64,000 bases of DNA, from NCBI GenBank assembly GCA_006538405.1, contig BJKQ01000014.1, positions 372,001 to 436,000 on the forward strand, in the 5' to 3' direction. Each line of letters begins with the position of its first letter. Position 1 is the first letter of the stretch. This document shows positions 45,148-57,380 of this stretch, in pieces. A program made the position numbers and the translations under genes. The DNA is from Hansfordia pulvinata. Its lineage: Eukaryota; Ascomycota; Sordariomycetes; Xylariales. Under the pieces are notes generated by a model that saw only the letters and a list, made by a program, of their open reading frames with translations, searched no databases and was not told the origin of the DNA.

Positions 45148-48100
45148 AAAGCATTCGAGCGGATGGAGAAAAGACAAGTCTTGTCTCCTGGTGACGGGAA
45201 TAGTTCTTCTAGTTGATTATCTTTCGGCGTTGGGCGGCACTGCTGATCTTTTGGATGTCGATCTATCGTTGCGTATCTTGGTACTTGGAACTATAGGAAT
45301 GCAGGTGTTGGCTGGCTTATGGGTTGCCGCCTCCAAAACGGTTCGAGGACGGTTGAATGAATGACGGCGCTGTTTCTCAAGCTATATATCTCTCAATGCA
45401 TCACTGCAACTGTTCATGGGGACCTAGAGATTGCAGGCGCTCATGGCAAGCTAGTATGGGCCGTGGGGGCTTGACCAGGTTGCACGATTTCATTGAACAA
45501 ATTACCCACTGGTTATAGATAATTTCTGGCCTTAACAAGGGGCTTACTACGTACTTGAACTATCAGAGGCTTCAGTTTCCGAGCTACTGCATAAATCGTA
45601 GATAACTGGTTGTGAGAGCCTTCAAAGAGTTGACTGGGAGCTGCCAGATTTCAGGCTGACACGTCAAGCCAGGGGGGCATCATCTCATTACCTTACAAGA
45701 TCATGGTTGCAAAGAGACACTGGCCACTTGCGCCAACGGCGTCGAATGTGAATGTGCGTCTATCGCCCGATCACTCGCCATCAGAACCGGCCGTTTCCGC
45801 CCGGAGGTTTGCCCCCGCTGGTTACGAGCACGAGACGGCATGGCCGCCCTGCACACATTCGGCCCTCTCGTCAGTATTAGGTGTGCGCGGCGTATATTGC
45901 CGCTGCTTGCCACGCGTTATCCTACACTCGCATCCCATTCTACTAACCGTAAAGTCCGAGTCTTCTGATCGATTCAGCAGGGTACCAGCCGGTGTGGCTT
46001 CGGGGGTAGAGATGAGGGTTGGCGACGGAAACAAGGCACGCAGTGTCACCTTGGATATATTATCCTACGAAATTCGTTGTCCTGGCATGTTGAGCAGGTT
46101 GCGCACAGCGGAGACAGAGAGCGGTCTTGTCTGGCTGTCTGTATTGACGGAAGAGTGTGACTGGGCCAAGGTATTTATGAAAACCTACGACGCCCCGACC
46201 AGACTGCCTCAGCGCGGCAACAGTGACAATGGGAGCCACCCTTGCAAACGTTCAAGACGACGTTGCACCTGGTGAGGTGGTCTCTCGGTGTTGAATGATG
46301 AAAGTCAGCACTGCGCGGCCCGGCGGCAGCTATGTGTTCTGGTCGGAATGCCAGTTCCGGTCCATGTGGTCTGCCGAGAGGCGGTTTGCCAAAAAGAAAA
46401 AGAAAAAAGTCTGTTGGTGATGCCATACTGTCGGCAAAGTGCAGTCGTATGCCGGGTTGATGTCTCTACTCGGTATCCCGAGGCGTCGAGCCACGGAACC
46501 ATCCCCAACAGCATGAGGTTGTTGCTTTGTCTGACGAAACTCGCCCAGCCAGACCGCAGTGATTCCCAAGAGCCGCCAGGGTCTCCCTCGCCTGGTCTCT
46601 TCGCCTCCTTCGCCGCCGCCGTAGGATATCGACCAAAGGCATCGCTGCCAATTCACAGCTTACCGACAAGCCACAGAAATCCGCCCAGCCACAAGTCGTG
46701 AGCAGATGAAAGGGGCCCGCACCAACTACCACACTGTGCTTCGAGTATGGGCTCGAGGCTCGTAGCCTGAGAGGCTGACTGGAGCCCAATGGCTTGAGCC
46801 GGGAGCTATCGTGTTCCCCGGCTGCCATGCCCCCGCTCCATCGAAGGCCGCTCACGTCGAGTTCAAGCTCTGCAAGCAGACAGACACGAGTACTAGCTTT
46901 GCGCCCAGTGGTTGACCCAGCCGTGACCGAGACCGAGAACGCAGAGGTGCAGTGCCGTGCCCGGGGCCCACCGACGGAAATAGAAGCAACCAAGCCGGTC
47001 GAGCTTTGTCCCCTCAATCTCTCCCACCACAGACCGACGAACTCAAAGAGATTCGAAGCGTCCCAGTCCGCTCACCGGAACGCGTGAGTGAGCATCCCGC
47101 GGGCCTGCCCGAACGGAAGACGACGCCGCGCCCGGCCGAGCGGGCTTGGGGGGTTGTGCTGCTGGCTGGGAATCGCGTGACGACAAAGGGCGGCGAGCAG
47201 CTCTGTCCGAGATGCCGCCACGACTGCGACCCGCGGTCCCAGTGCCACTTCCTGCAAAAGGGGCTGCGGTAGCCCCGGGACATCAGGCTTGAACTCCCCC
47301 CACGGGACTTCTCCCAAGACGTTGAGGCTCGAGATTACGTTGCTTACCGCGCGGCGTTGCTGCAGGCAGACCAGCCAGCCCTTGCCTCGACGACTCCAAC
47401 CGCCATATAGACCCGCACGCAATGACCTCTGCATATATCGCGAGGTCTGCTGCTATAGTCTCTGGATGCTATAGAGCGATGATATCCCGCCAGCCCTGGA
47501 TATACCAGGAGGGGCAGCAATTCGTCAAAAGCCCCCCCTCTGTTTGCGCACCGGCAGCGCGGGCGTGGCCCGCCGGCCGCCCAGCGAAATCTCCGATCGA
47601 CAACTTGCACAACCCCCCCGGCGCCCCCCCGGGCCTATATTGGGACCTGATAACGGACGACTCCAAAACACCAAGCCCCATGCGCCATTTCAGGCGGGCC
47701 TGCATGCCAAGTCACGGCGAGCCAGGTCCCGATCAGAGGGCTTAGGCAGGCTGGAAAGGGGAAGGGGAAAAAGTCGTATGGCTGTCTCCGTCCGGGGCCG
47801 GCGGACTTGCCGAGGCCTTCGGAGTATCTACGAGTCATGCATTCCCGAGACCTCGACGCCCGAGAAGCCATCGAGCGCGTGGCCCATTGAGCGCCCAGGG
47901 ACGATGCCGCGCGTGCGATGTCAACGGACGAAGTGAGGTCTTGCAACATACTAGGCTGGTCACTGGCCCCCACCCTCGTCACCAAGAGGCTATCCGATCA
48001 TGGGATGGCTTCATGGGATGACACTGGGAATGAGGCGGCGACGCCACGCGTGGCCTGCGAGTAGCAACGGCGCGCTTCGTAGTCGGACGGGGGCCGCCGC

Positions 48101-49570
48101 AGAACGGAGAGATCAGATCGGGTTCAGCAGAGGGGCAGCCCGGCGAGGCGGGTGCAGAAAACATCTGATGTCGACAGCGGGAGGGAGAGGCTAGGCCCCG
48201 GCCACAAGGCTGCTGCACTGCGCTGCGGACAAGGAACAGGGCTCGGGTCTGCGCAAGACGTGGCAAGAGGCGGGAGGGCGCGCGTTGGGTTGACGAGAGC
48301 AAGGCGAGGCCGGCGGCGGGAGGTGGCGCGAGCTCAGGAGCAGGAGCAGCAGACCAGCGGCAGCAGCGCCGGGGCCGGACCTTTTGGGGTGGCGGGTTTA
48401 GGGGGACAAAGCCGGCGCGCGGTGGTACGGGTAGAGGGTGTCGTCGAGCGCGCTGGGTGAAGCGGGAGGAGGTTGGCGCGAATGGCGGTGAGGGGGTTGG
48501 TTGGATCAATCTGATGAGATGGAGGTTCATACGGCAAGATTGATGCACACCTTGTGCAGAGACTGGGTATCAGGTGGTACTTGGGCCGTATGCGCAGAGC
48601 AGTCATTAAGAGAGGTACCTGCCTTCCAGACCCTGGTAAGGATGGGGGCTGAGGGGCTGAGGAGCTAAGGTACATGTAAGCTTAGCTCGCGGAAAGCTGT
48701 CAGGAACAGGAAAGAGCGCCTTCCACTATGCGGGACCTCCATTAGAAGAAGTAGCTTCCTGCACGGGTAGGTACGAGTACTTCTACACTCTTTTTTCCTG
48801 CGTTATGGTACTCCGAGGTCGTAGACGTATTTGCAAAGCAGGTGGCGAGTGAACGGCTCGGAACACTACGAGACTTTCATGTCCACGCACACAATGTATC
48901 GGATAGCATCATTCCTGGTAGGTACGAGTATCAGAGCCTGGAGTCGTTTACACGTGGACGCGTGCCAGCCCCCGGCACCCCCGACAGTCGATCCATTCGA
49001 TCCATTGGATGTACAAGCACCGTAGGCAGGTATCCAGCAAGGCGTCTGGCTCACATATCGGGATGGATCCAATGTGCTTCAGTGACTGACCAGCCCCCGG
49101 GATCGTGTGCATGGAGCCAGTCTTTAGCTCTGCACTTTACGGAGGACGACTGCCGCTTTGGATCGCGACACGATGATTATGGCCAAGGCGGCGGGAGATC
49201 GCATCGATGTGCGGCTTGATCTTCTTTTTTTCCTCTCCTTGTTTTCTTTCTTTCTCTCTTTTCTCTCTCTCTTTTTTTCTTCCCTACCTACCTACTTATG
49301 ACACCCCTTGGGTTCCTCTGCTCTGCCCGTGCTTGCATATGTATGTAGATACCCGTCGCGTCAATGGCTCGAGGACGCTTTAGTGCTCGCAGTGACGGGT
49401 CTGCACGCACTCTCTCGCATCTGAAACGCACGCGACTTGGCCTTGGCTGCGTCTGGTGGCTGCCGCTAAAACTCATCTTGCATGGTCCGTCTTTTGGCGA
49501 CTTGCCCAGTCCATGGTACGAGGACTCGCACCTGCCTTGGTGAAGGTGCGTCGATCCAGCTTTGAGTCTC

Positions 49571-49594
49571 TACCTACCTACATGTAGGTAGGTA
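49571..49594. repeat. 24-base perfect palindrome of TACC/GGTA units
   Basis: Half-site TACCTACCTACA followed directly by its exact reverse complement; no spacer. Confidence 0.95.
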
Positions 49595-49914
49595 CTTACT
49601 CTTCTACCTTGCGAGTACCTACTTGCACAGTCTTGGAACGGACCAGGCGGATACAGTTTACGAGTAGAATGGATGACTTCTGCCAAATATTCGTACGAGT
49701 TAGGTAGGCGCGGCTGGTCGACCGGCACAAAAGGTCTAGACAGCACTGATCTCCCACTCGCCCCAAGCGAGATCCCTGGGTCCGATCTTGCTGCCCTCTC
49801 TCTCCGTCTCTCTCCCCGAAGACGCATCCCGACGCATTCAGGCACTCTGTCAGCAAGGCGGCTTGCGGATCGCTACTCTCTCGATGCCACCTAACCGTAC
49901 TTACGAGTACTCTT

Positions 49915-49915
<1 letters not shown>

Positions 49916-49971
<56 letters not shown>
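49916..49971. repeat. (CCG)n microsatellite, about 18 units
   Basis: Uninterrupted CCG/CGC trinucleotide repeat of about 56 bases, directly after a TACGAGTA motif at 49902. Confidence 0.93.
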
Positions 49972-52607
49972 AGACGGGTATCGTGCGCGCGGCACTTGCG
50001 CCCAACTAGAGCGCCCACCAGCCTCGACCGGATCTGGTCTCTTTGTTCGATTCCTCTCTCCTTCCGTACGAGTAGCCGCCTGGCCTCCAACATACGATAC
50101 CTCCATACCTATCCGTACACACCTCTCGTCTGCCTGTGCCTGTTCGGGGCTCGGATCGGCGCTGAACCGGCAGATGCGGCGTTCCATCATCTCTGTGCTT
50201 GGACGAGTGTCGGATGGCTTCGCACGGGCCCTTCCGATGTGCGGCGGGCGGGGCCTCGACCGACAGTGACAGTCTGGACCATCCGCAAATCCCACGTCAT
50301 TGATGGCCGGCTCACATCGACTAACAACACAACACGGGGAACTACGACGAACGTGAACATCTGAACTGGCCGAGTACGAGAGCGCCGAGTTGATTCCCAA
50401 CTGCCGCCGCCCGGGCCCATCCATCTCGCAGCGCATCCATCTGCCGCCGCATTGTGTGAATTGAAGTCTCGTACCTACCATCAAGAGCATGCCACGCCGC
50501 GAGCATCACCGGCCGTCACCGACGCGCAATTTCGCGTCGGTCAGCGGATCCCCAGAAGCCAATCTTGAAATGCCAGCAAGCACCGGCCCGCACCAAGTCC
50601 AGCTTGGGGTTCCTGACGTCCATCCCGCTCGAAAAGCAGGAATGACAGGCGGGCCCACCGCGGCCGGTCGGCCAGAGGTTGCAGCACGGCATGCTCTCGT
50701 ACGCGTACGTACGGGGTAACGCACCGTTGTCCTGCCCCTCCTCCCAACGGGGGGTTGAGGTCGGCGGCGTGCGTTGCCTTTCCACGAGTACCTGTCTGCC
50801 TGCATGCCGCCCGTTATCCCCAACAAAGCGGGAATCCGAGCCTCTTAAATACTCGCAGCCATGTCCAAGCGCGAGCCAGCCTGTGCCGCGCTGCCAGGGC
50901 CACGAACACGAACGGGCGGGCATCTTGGTCTCTCTTGACGGCACGGCACGGCACGGCATGAGAACGGGTACAGATAGCAGTGTTACCAGTCGCATTCTGA
51001 GGCCCCTTCCAACCCGCATTGCATCTGGGACGATCTGGTTCTGGGGGAGGGTGATCTCGCTGTGGGATCTGGTGGGAAAGAAGCAAAAGCTGCTCTCGTC
51101 ACATATATTGATTTTTCCGCCGCTCGCCCTAGGCCCCGCCGTCTTGCGCTTATTAACGCTGGGCGCTAATGGGAAAATTGGCGCGGGGGGATTAAGAGTA
51201 TTATATGGGCGAAGACGACACCGAACCCCTCGGCTGCGCCAGAGAGGGGCAACGGGCACGCGGCGGGGGAGAGGAGGGGGAGCAAAAGGAATATCAAGCA
51301 TGCGGAACAGAGAGCGCGGAAAGCACAATTAGTGCCTGTCTCACGTTCAAGGAGAGACACGAGAGACGGCGTACCAGGGTCCAGATCCCTGTGGAACACC
51401 ACGCGCGATTTCGTCTCTGTGCGGGCGAGAGGCTCGACGCTCTTGCAATTCACGGTTAGCAGTTTCGATCTACGAGTATGTAGGTAGGTAGTTGGTGAGC
51501 CGGGATGTGACAGGGCGAGAGAGGTGAGCCGGGAGCCAAACGAAATGCCGACTGCCCGCACCCCCGAACCGACAGGCCTCGGGTTTCTACGTCGACGACG
51601 CACGTGTTTGGGGATGCAGGTCATGCGGGCGAGGTCGTCATCGCGGGCTTGCGGGCACAAAAGGGCCCTCGTATTCCCGGCACACCTCTCTGTTATCGGC
51701 GCGCTGGTTCGTGGGTCTGGCCCCGTTTCCGAATTATGAGGTACTCGCAAGGCTGCGGAGATGGAAGCGTTCCAGGTTCTGGTGGAGGAAGGGGGGGGGG
51801 AGAAGCCGGCCTTTGTCGCACATTGGACCCGCGACAGGCGCGGATATAAACCCAGTCTGGTCAGCCCATATCCGTCTGGCACCTACCCACCTGCTGACAT
51901 GCTCGTAAGGTACCCTTTCTTCGCGGCTGCGAGTGGAACGACATGAGGTTCGAGGTTGCGGACGACGGCAAGACTTGCGAGCCCGGGCGGAATTATGCAA
52001 GATACAAGCCTGGTCCCTGGATCGCGTTCATTCATCAGCAGGTACCGCCCGTCCGATCTTGGGCGTGCATCGAAGCGCGGCGTGGTCGTGGGTGAACTTT
52101 GTGCCTGCCCCTTAGGTACCTGACTCGTACAGAGTAGGAGGTACATTCATAGAATGAAGGGGTGTGCATGTGGCTCGCGCGTGTGAGTGGGCCAGCGAGT
52201 GGTTGCATGCCATGCCGCCAACGAGGCAGGTCCAGGAGCACTCGTGTCGTCTGCTCGCTCGTACCTGCCTTCCCCGATAGGGACCATAAGAGGTATCTAC
52301 CTACTATGTATCCCCGGATGGATCCATGGTTCCCGCCATTCATCAATGTTCTCGTGCCTGGGTGAACTCGTCGTACCTGATTTATTGGAAACAGCCGGAT
52401 GAAAGCGCATTATCAGACTTCCAAATCGGGCCAGGATGGATGGCAACCCAAGGCGCGGCTGCGACTCGTACGTACGTACATCACGAGCCTGGTGTCATCG
52501 CAGGTTGGCCTACGATGCCGACTTCGCGTTGTCCGCAGCTGCTCGCATGCTGTCGATAGGGGATGCCAGACCTCTCGGCGAGGGTTAGCAGGGAGGCACA
52601 TCCTCAG

Positions 52608-52623
52608 CTACGAGTACTCGTAG
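52608..52623. repeat. 16-base perfect palindrome CTACGAGTACTCGTAG
   Basis: Self-complementary; contains overlapping TACGAGTA and TACTCGTA, the same core as the palindrome at 26252-26267 with different outer bases. Confidence 0.95.
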
Positions 52624-53894
52624 TACCCGTACGTCGTCCTCGACGCTCGGGTGTGTCGTGCTCGTGCTCGTAGCTGTAGCGGTGGATTCCACACCTCGCA
52701 GGTTCCTGAACGATCTTGACACACCAGTCCCCGCCAGGCCTGGCGCGGGTCCGCCTGCCCTGTTCTTGTCTTCGAGTACTCGTACCCGCCCGCCGTTCTG
52801 CCGTCTTCCGCGTTCGCATCGGGACGAGTGGATCACGGGAGGGGACACTACTACGACGGAGGGAGAGGGGAAGAAAAAAAAAAAAAGGGCAAGCCAAACG
52901 GCTTCGAGAGCAATGGCAAGATCAGTTCATAGGCTCCGGGCCACACACAACGACCCCCATCATCGATTTTGGCTCCACCAGACTGACAAACCCGCCATCC
53001 ATCTCCAACCCTCACGGCGAGGCAAACTTGAGGCTGAAGGTGGCGAGACCGCGGCGCAAAAGAAGCCCGCACTCTGATCTAATAATCGCATGCCACGTCT
53101 TCGACAGCCCCCGCCACCCGGTGCAGGCTCCGGGTTCGCAGGGAGCGGGCCGGGGGGGGGGAGGGGGACAGCAAGCTTTCCCGCTCACTCACCTTCTGCG
53201 GCCTGGCTGCCGCGATTGGCCCTCGGGGGGTTATTGCGACCTTCTCTCTCTCCAAAGCTGCGTGGGTTGGGTGCAGGGCTAGGGAGCTGCCCCTCACCCC
53301 TCTCCGCGAGATGAGGTCCCTTGTGCCCCTGTCTAGCTGCTCTGATTCGCCGGGCGCGGGCTTGGTTCGCAAGCCTGTCGGGTTTGTAGTTCTTCTGATG
53401 ATTCTCGATTATCTCAAAAGAGCCGGGGCCTTCCCCCCCTTCTTTCCCCCCCAGCGCACGCGACGTATTCGCACGCAGGCCCCGATCCAGCAGGAGGCCT
53501 TGGTGAAGGGAGGAGGAGGAGGAGGGGGGAGGAGCCGGGAAGGGGGTGGATGTGCACAAATCCAAGCCAGAGCTCGTCATTGGCCAGCGAGGAACCAGTA
53601 GACGCAGCCCTGTCCTGGGTCGAGAGGCCGGGCTTGTACGAGTCGAGAAGGCAAGGCGGCGGACGTGACAGGCTCCCGCCGGCAAGGTTGGGTCTCCATG
53701 CGGTGCCGTGGGGATGTCTACCAAGATCGAGAGAAGATACTCGTTTAGAGAGTGGGAGGGTTTCGTGAGAATCGGCCTGGTGAGGCGCCGCGCCGCCATG
53801 CTGGCACCCTTCATGCCCTGTTCCTCGCGATCCGCGCCCTCAGTGGCCCGGGCGGCACGCGGCCCTTGCAGGCGTGTGCGCGCCGATGGGGCCG

Positions 53895-53917
53895 CCCCCC
53901 CCCCCCCCCCCCCCCCC
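53895..53917. repeat. Poly-C tract (23 C)
   Basis: Twenty-three consecutive C followed by GGGGG. Its length is uncertain in any assembly. Confidence 0.85.
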
Positions 53918-54450
53918 GGGGGCCGCTCCGCGACGAGAGCCGCCTGGAGCGTGCGCGCGAACGTGCGGTGCGGGTACTCGTTAAAGCCGGTCGCGATTCT
54001 TGCTTCGTTGAGGGACGTCCGTAGCTCGAAAGAGAGAGAGAGAAAGAGGGGCAGGCTTGCGAGCGCCCACGGAATTTGAGGAGAGGGGAGGGGAGGGGGC
54101 AGAGCGATCGCGTGCATGCATGGCCCGGAAATTAGGTAGACGCAGTCTCCTCTTGCGAAGACATGCATGGCGTACGAGTGTCCGTGGAGGCGATAGAGGT
54201 ACGCGATACGACTTTTTTTTTCTCGTTCTCTTTTTCTTTCCTGATGGCTTCCACGTTGAGTGCTTGCTGCGACGGCCTCGTGCGCGTGCGCGTGCGGAGA
54301 CGCGGGTGGTAAAAGCGGCGGAGGCCAGGAAGTTGGCCGGCCTCCTCTCCACGTGGAAGGGTACGAGTTCTGCCACGATACAATCGTCACCAGTGCAACA
54401 CCTCTCCACAGTGCTGCTGTAGAGGCTTGCGTGGTGGTGGGAGAGCCCAC

Positions 54451-54467
54451 GGGGGGGGGGGGGGGGG
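54451..54467. repeat. Poly-G tract (17 G)
   Basis: Seventeen consecutive G on the + strand. Confidence 0.85.
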
Positions 54468-55127
54468 ATGCACGAGGACGCACGCCTGTGAGATTTGGAT
54501 GATAGCATCTTCCAGCCGGCAAAGGGCCACGAGTATTGATCTACCAGCCAGCCCACGCTCCCTCCGCCACGCCCACACGACGCCCATTGTCGAGACGGAT
54601 GAACTTTGAAGCCAGCCCCTGACATACGGAGTATACCCGACTAACGCGAGCTGTGGGGCTTGTCTCGTACTCGCACAGCGAAGCTGAGCATCTGGCATCC
54701 AAAGCCCTCTGATTGACGATGGCCTCCCGGCACCCGCGTCCACGAGGTCAGCGGGTCCGACACTGAGGTTGTACTTGTAAGCAAGCTCCCCACTGCCCCT
54801 GCCCTCCAGCCGTGCCTGCCGTGCCACGGTGCCTGCCACGCCCGCCCTGGCTGTGACGCTTGGCCCCTGCCGGGCTTGCCTGTTCCAAGCAAGCCCTATA
54901 GCGATCGCACGGCGCCACAGGCCCAAACCCACCCCGCAGTAGGGCTAGCGCCAGGGTACCTGGATACACGTTAGCCTCCTTGGGCAGCTCACCCCTGCTT
55001 CTGCCCGCAGCTGCCCCCACCGCCACCACCACCATTACCACTCTTGTGCCACTCCTCTCTGTACCTCTGTATCTCTTCACGACCGCACCTCGGGGCACGC
55101 CGCGTCGTACAATGGATCTCCTCCGCA

Positions 55128-55165
55128 CACCACCACCACCACCACCACCACCACCACCACCACCA
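55128..55165. repeat. (CAC)n microsatellite
   Basis: CAC/ACC trinucleotide repeat directly followed by CTCGTACGAGTACC, which contains a TACGAGTA octamer. Confidence 0.93.
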
Positions 55166-56525
55166 CTCGTACGAGTACCACCACCGCCCGACACCGCATC
55201 TAGCATGTCTTGTCCCTTTGGGTCCTTCAACTCCGATCACACCGCAGCATGCGGCCTGCTGCCACCCCAGCCGACACAGGACTAGCTGCCCGCCCTGCTG
55301 GGGCCCCCCATGCCCCATGCAATCGGCGTCTTACGAGCTAACCTACCGACGGGCCACCCGTTAGCAGTTTTCGAAACAAAGGAAAGCTACCCACCGAAAC
55401 GCCTCTCTCCTCTCTCTCTCTCTGTGCTGTGTGCTGTGTGCCGTGCTGCCCACGAGTATGCCGAGTACGACAGGAGCAGGCAAGGCACTCAGAGCTTGCA
55501 CAACCGCGCCAAGCCCACCAACTTCATCGCTCCTCGTACGGCTGGCCCCCCTCACCGTCTCGTCTCGTTCGATGTACGATGAGGCAGACCTCCCCAGTCT
55601 TTTCGCGCCCTCCTCCACACCTCCCGGCCCTGGCCACAGACTACTTATCACTGCTACTCCCCCCCACAGGCCCTGCAATAGTTCGTTCCGACTTTGCCTC
55701 GTTGTGTGACGCCAGAGTCGGACCAGCTTGGTTTGTCCAACTTGCGTAGCGGGGGTACAAGTGTTCCAGCCTTCTTGCGACCATCCCAGCCTTTGCTATA
55801 TCTCTGCATCGGCGGCACCCGTTCGCCGCCGGCCTCTGCACCCTTCTTCCTTCCTCGCGTCTGGCAGGAAGCAGAGCCTCACTTGCTTTTTACCACCCAG
55901 GGGCGAATCGCAACACGCACCTCACTCAGTCTTTCGTTTCCAAAGACACCATCGGCACATCAGCCGGCAACCCACTCATCTGCCTAGATGGACCATACTC
56001 ATACCTGTCGGCTTGTTCTGTCCTCGCCCAGGCGGTCTGATCGTCCATGTAAGCAACTTACCTCTCATCGCCATGGCGCGGCCACGTCATGTGTGCCACC
56101 AAAGCACGTGGCGGGCGCATTGCTGGCTCAGACATACTGATTACCTGCCGCAGAGACCAATCCTGTGTTCCCCCGGGTAAAACACATCCAGGGCAGCGGG
56201 CTCCTCGCAGAGGGCGCAGCAAGCTTTACCGAGTGGACCTGGGCGCTTTTCTCGGGCCTGCCTGAGACTTGGCACAAGGCACGACCCACGCTACAATTCT
56301 CATTCACGAAGCTCTGGCTATTCACGATCTTCCACCGGCATCTCCAATATTCGGGACCGGTCCTGATACCAGCCCCAGCTGACCCTCCAAGTTCTTTTCA
56401 AGACGATCGTTTCTTCCTTTTGCAAACCGATTTTCTTGTTCAACAGCGATCACCTAGGTCTCAGCAGAAGGGCCCACTCACCGCCATCACGAGGAGACGC
56501 GGTGCCCGCAACATAAAACTCAAAT

Positions 56526-57380
56526 ATGTCAGGCATCATTCGTCGCCAAGCGAGCGGCGACAACACAACAAATAACCAGACGCTGGTGATCGTTCTCAGC
56601 ACTGTTCTCTCGGTTGTCGGACTGGTCACGGTCCTCTTCACAGCCTTCATCTGCGCAAGGAAATATCGCGCCAGGCGAGGGAATCTGTTCCAACGAGGAA
56701 TCACGCCCATCGACGACGACGAGATCGAAGCATGGAGGTTGGGCCAACCTGACGAGAAGACCCAGAGCGTCATGGGTCCTGGATCCATCAAACATACGCC
56801 CAATACATCAACGTCTACCACGATCAAGAGGACAGGGAGCGTGATCCAGTACCAGAATGGCGCGAGGCCGTCAATGGACCTCGCATCTCCGATATCCCCA
56901 ATGTGCCAACAGAAGAGGAGCATGAGCTTTGACCTCCCGCGGGTTCCTGACAGCGCCGTGCTGGCTCGTGCGCCCAATTCGAGATCCGGCTTGACGGACG
57001 AGGCTGTCCCCGGCGACCAGCCATATGTGGCCACACTCAAAAGAAGTCCTTCACGACTGTACAAACAACCGCCAGGTTCCGGGTCGCCACCTCGTGAACA
57101 CGAGCGCCGGCGCTCGAAGGGTTCCAGGAGCGACAGCCTCATATCCTCCAACGAGGGCCTGAACGGTGCCTTCGAGTCGGCAGCCATTGGAACGATTGCG
57201 ATGACGCCTCGTCGGTCAGCAGACCTTCCCTCGGCCAAGAAGAATCACGCGCGCATCTACTCGTCCTCATCTGTTCCTCCGAGCATCACGATGAATGCTG
57301 CCGAGCAAGCTCTTTCCGGACTCTCGGCGCCCCCAACCCGTCGAACGCCGGCAGACGAGATTGGAAGAGCAATTGGTTAG
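56526..57380 (+). CDS. Single-pass membrane protein with Ser-rich cytoplasmic tail
   Basis: 284 aa, single exon. A short N-terminal segment MSGIIRRQASGDNTTNNQ is followed by one membrane helix (about residues 19-43, TLVIVLSTVLSVVGLVTVLF..) and a basic stop-transfer sequence ARKYRARR. So the N terminus is likely outside and the long tail cytosolic. The tail begins GNLFQRGITPIDDDEIEAWR, which I associate with uncharacterised Sordariomycete membrane proteins, and continues Ser/Pro/Arg-rich with possible phosphorylation sites (RRSKGSRSDS). There is no signal peptide separate from the helix. Stop TAG at 57378-57380; one more T there would extend the end only by LEERPR, so the 3' end is not certain. 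Function unknown; a sensor or scaffold role would be guesswork. Confidence 0.72.
   Translation: MSGIIRRQASGDNTTNNQTLVIVLSTVLSVVGLVTVLFTAFICARKYRARRGNLFQRGITPIDDDEIEAWRLGQPDEKTQSVMGPGSIKHTPNTSTSTTIKRTGSVIQYQNGARPSMDLASPISPMCQQKRSMSFDLPRVPDSAVLARAPNSRSGLTDEAVPGDQPYVATLKRSPSRLYKQPPGSGSPPREHERRRSKGSRSDSLISSNEGLNGAFESAAIGTIAMTPRRSADLPSAKKNHARIYSSSSVPPSITMNAAEQALSGLSAPPTRRTPADEIGRAIG

Larger units (their letters stand above)
45148..56525. other. Eleven-kilobase interval without a supported gene
   Basis: The largest gap in the window. No frame shows a recognised domain or a consistent exon pattern. The long frames (for example minus 54522-53185 and minus 51882-51166) are Pro/Ser/Arg-rich and follow homopolymers or skewed composition. 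The interval is dense in TACGAGTA and TACCTA palindromes and in simple repeats, listed separately. Genes broken by several indels could be missed here. Confidence 0.4.

Noticed and set aside
51166..51882. 238-codon minus-strand frame
   Set aside because: No domain; rich in Arg, Pro and Ser, with open frames on both strands over the same DNA.
53185..54522. 445-codon minus-strand frame
   Set aside because: Crosses poly-C and poly-G tracts and is Pro/Ser/Arg-rich. No conserved motif, and it opens at a non-ATG-like context.
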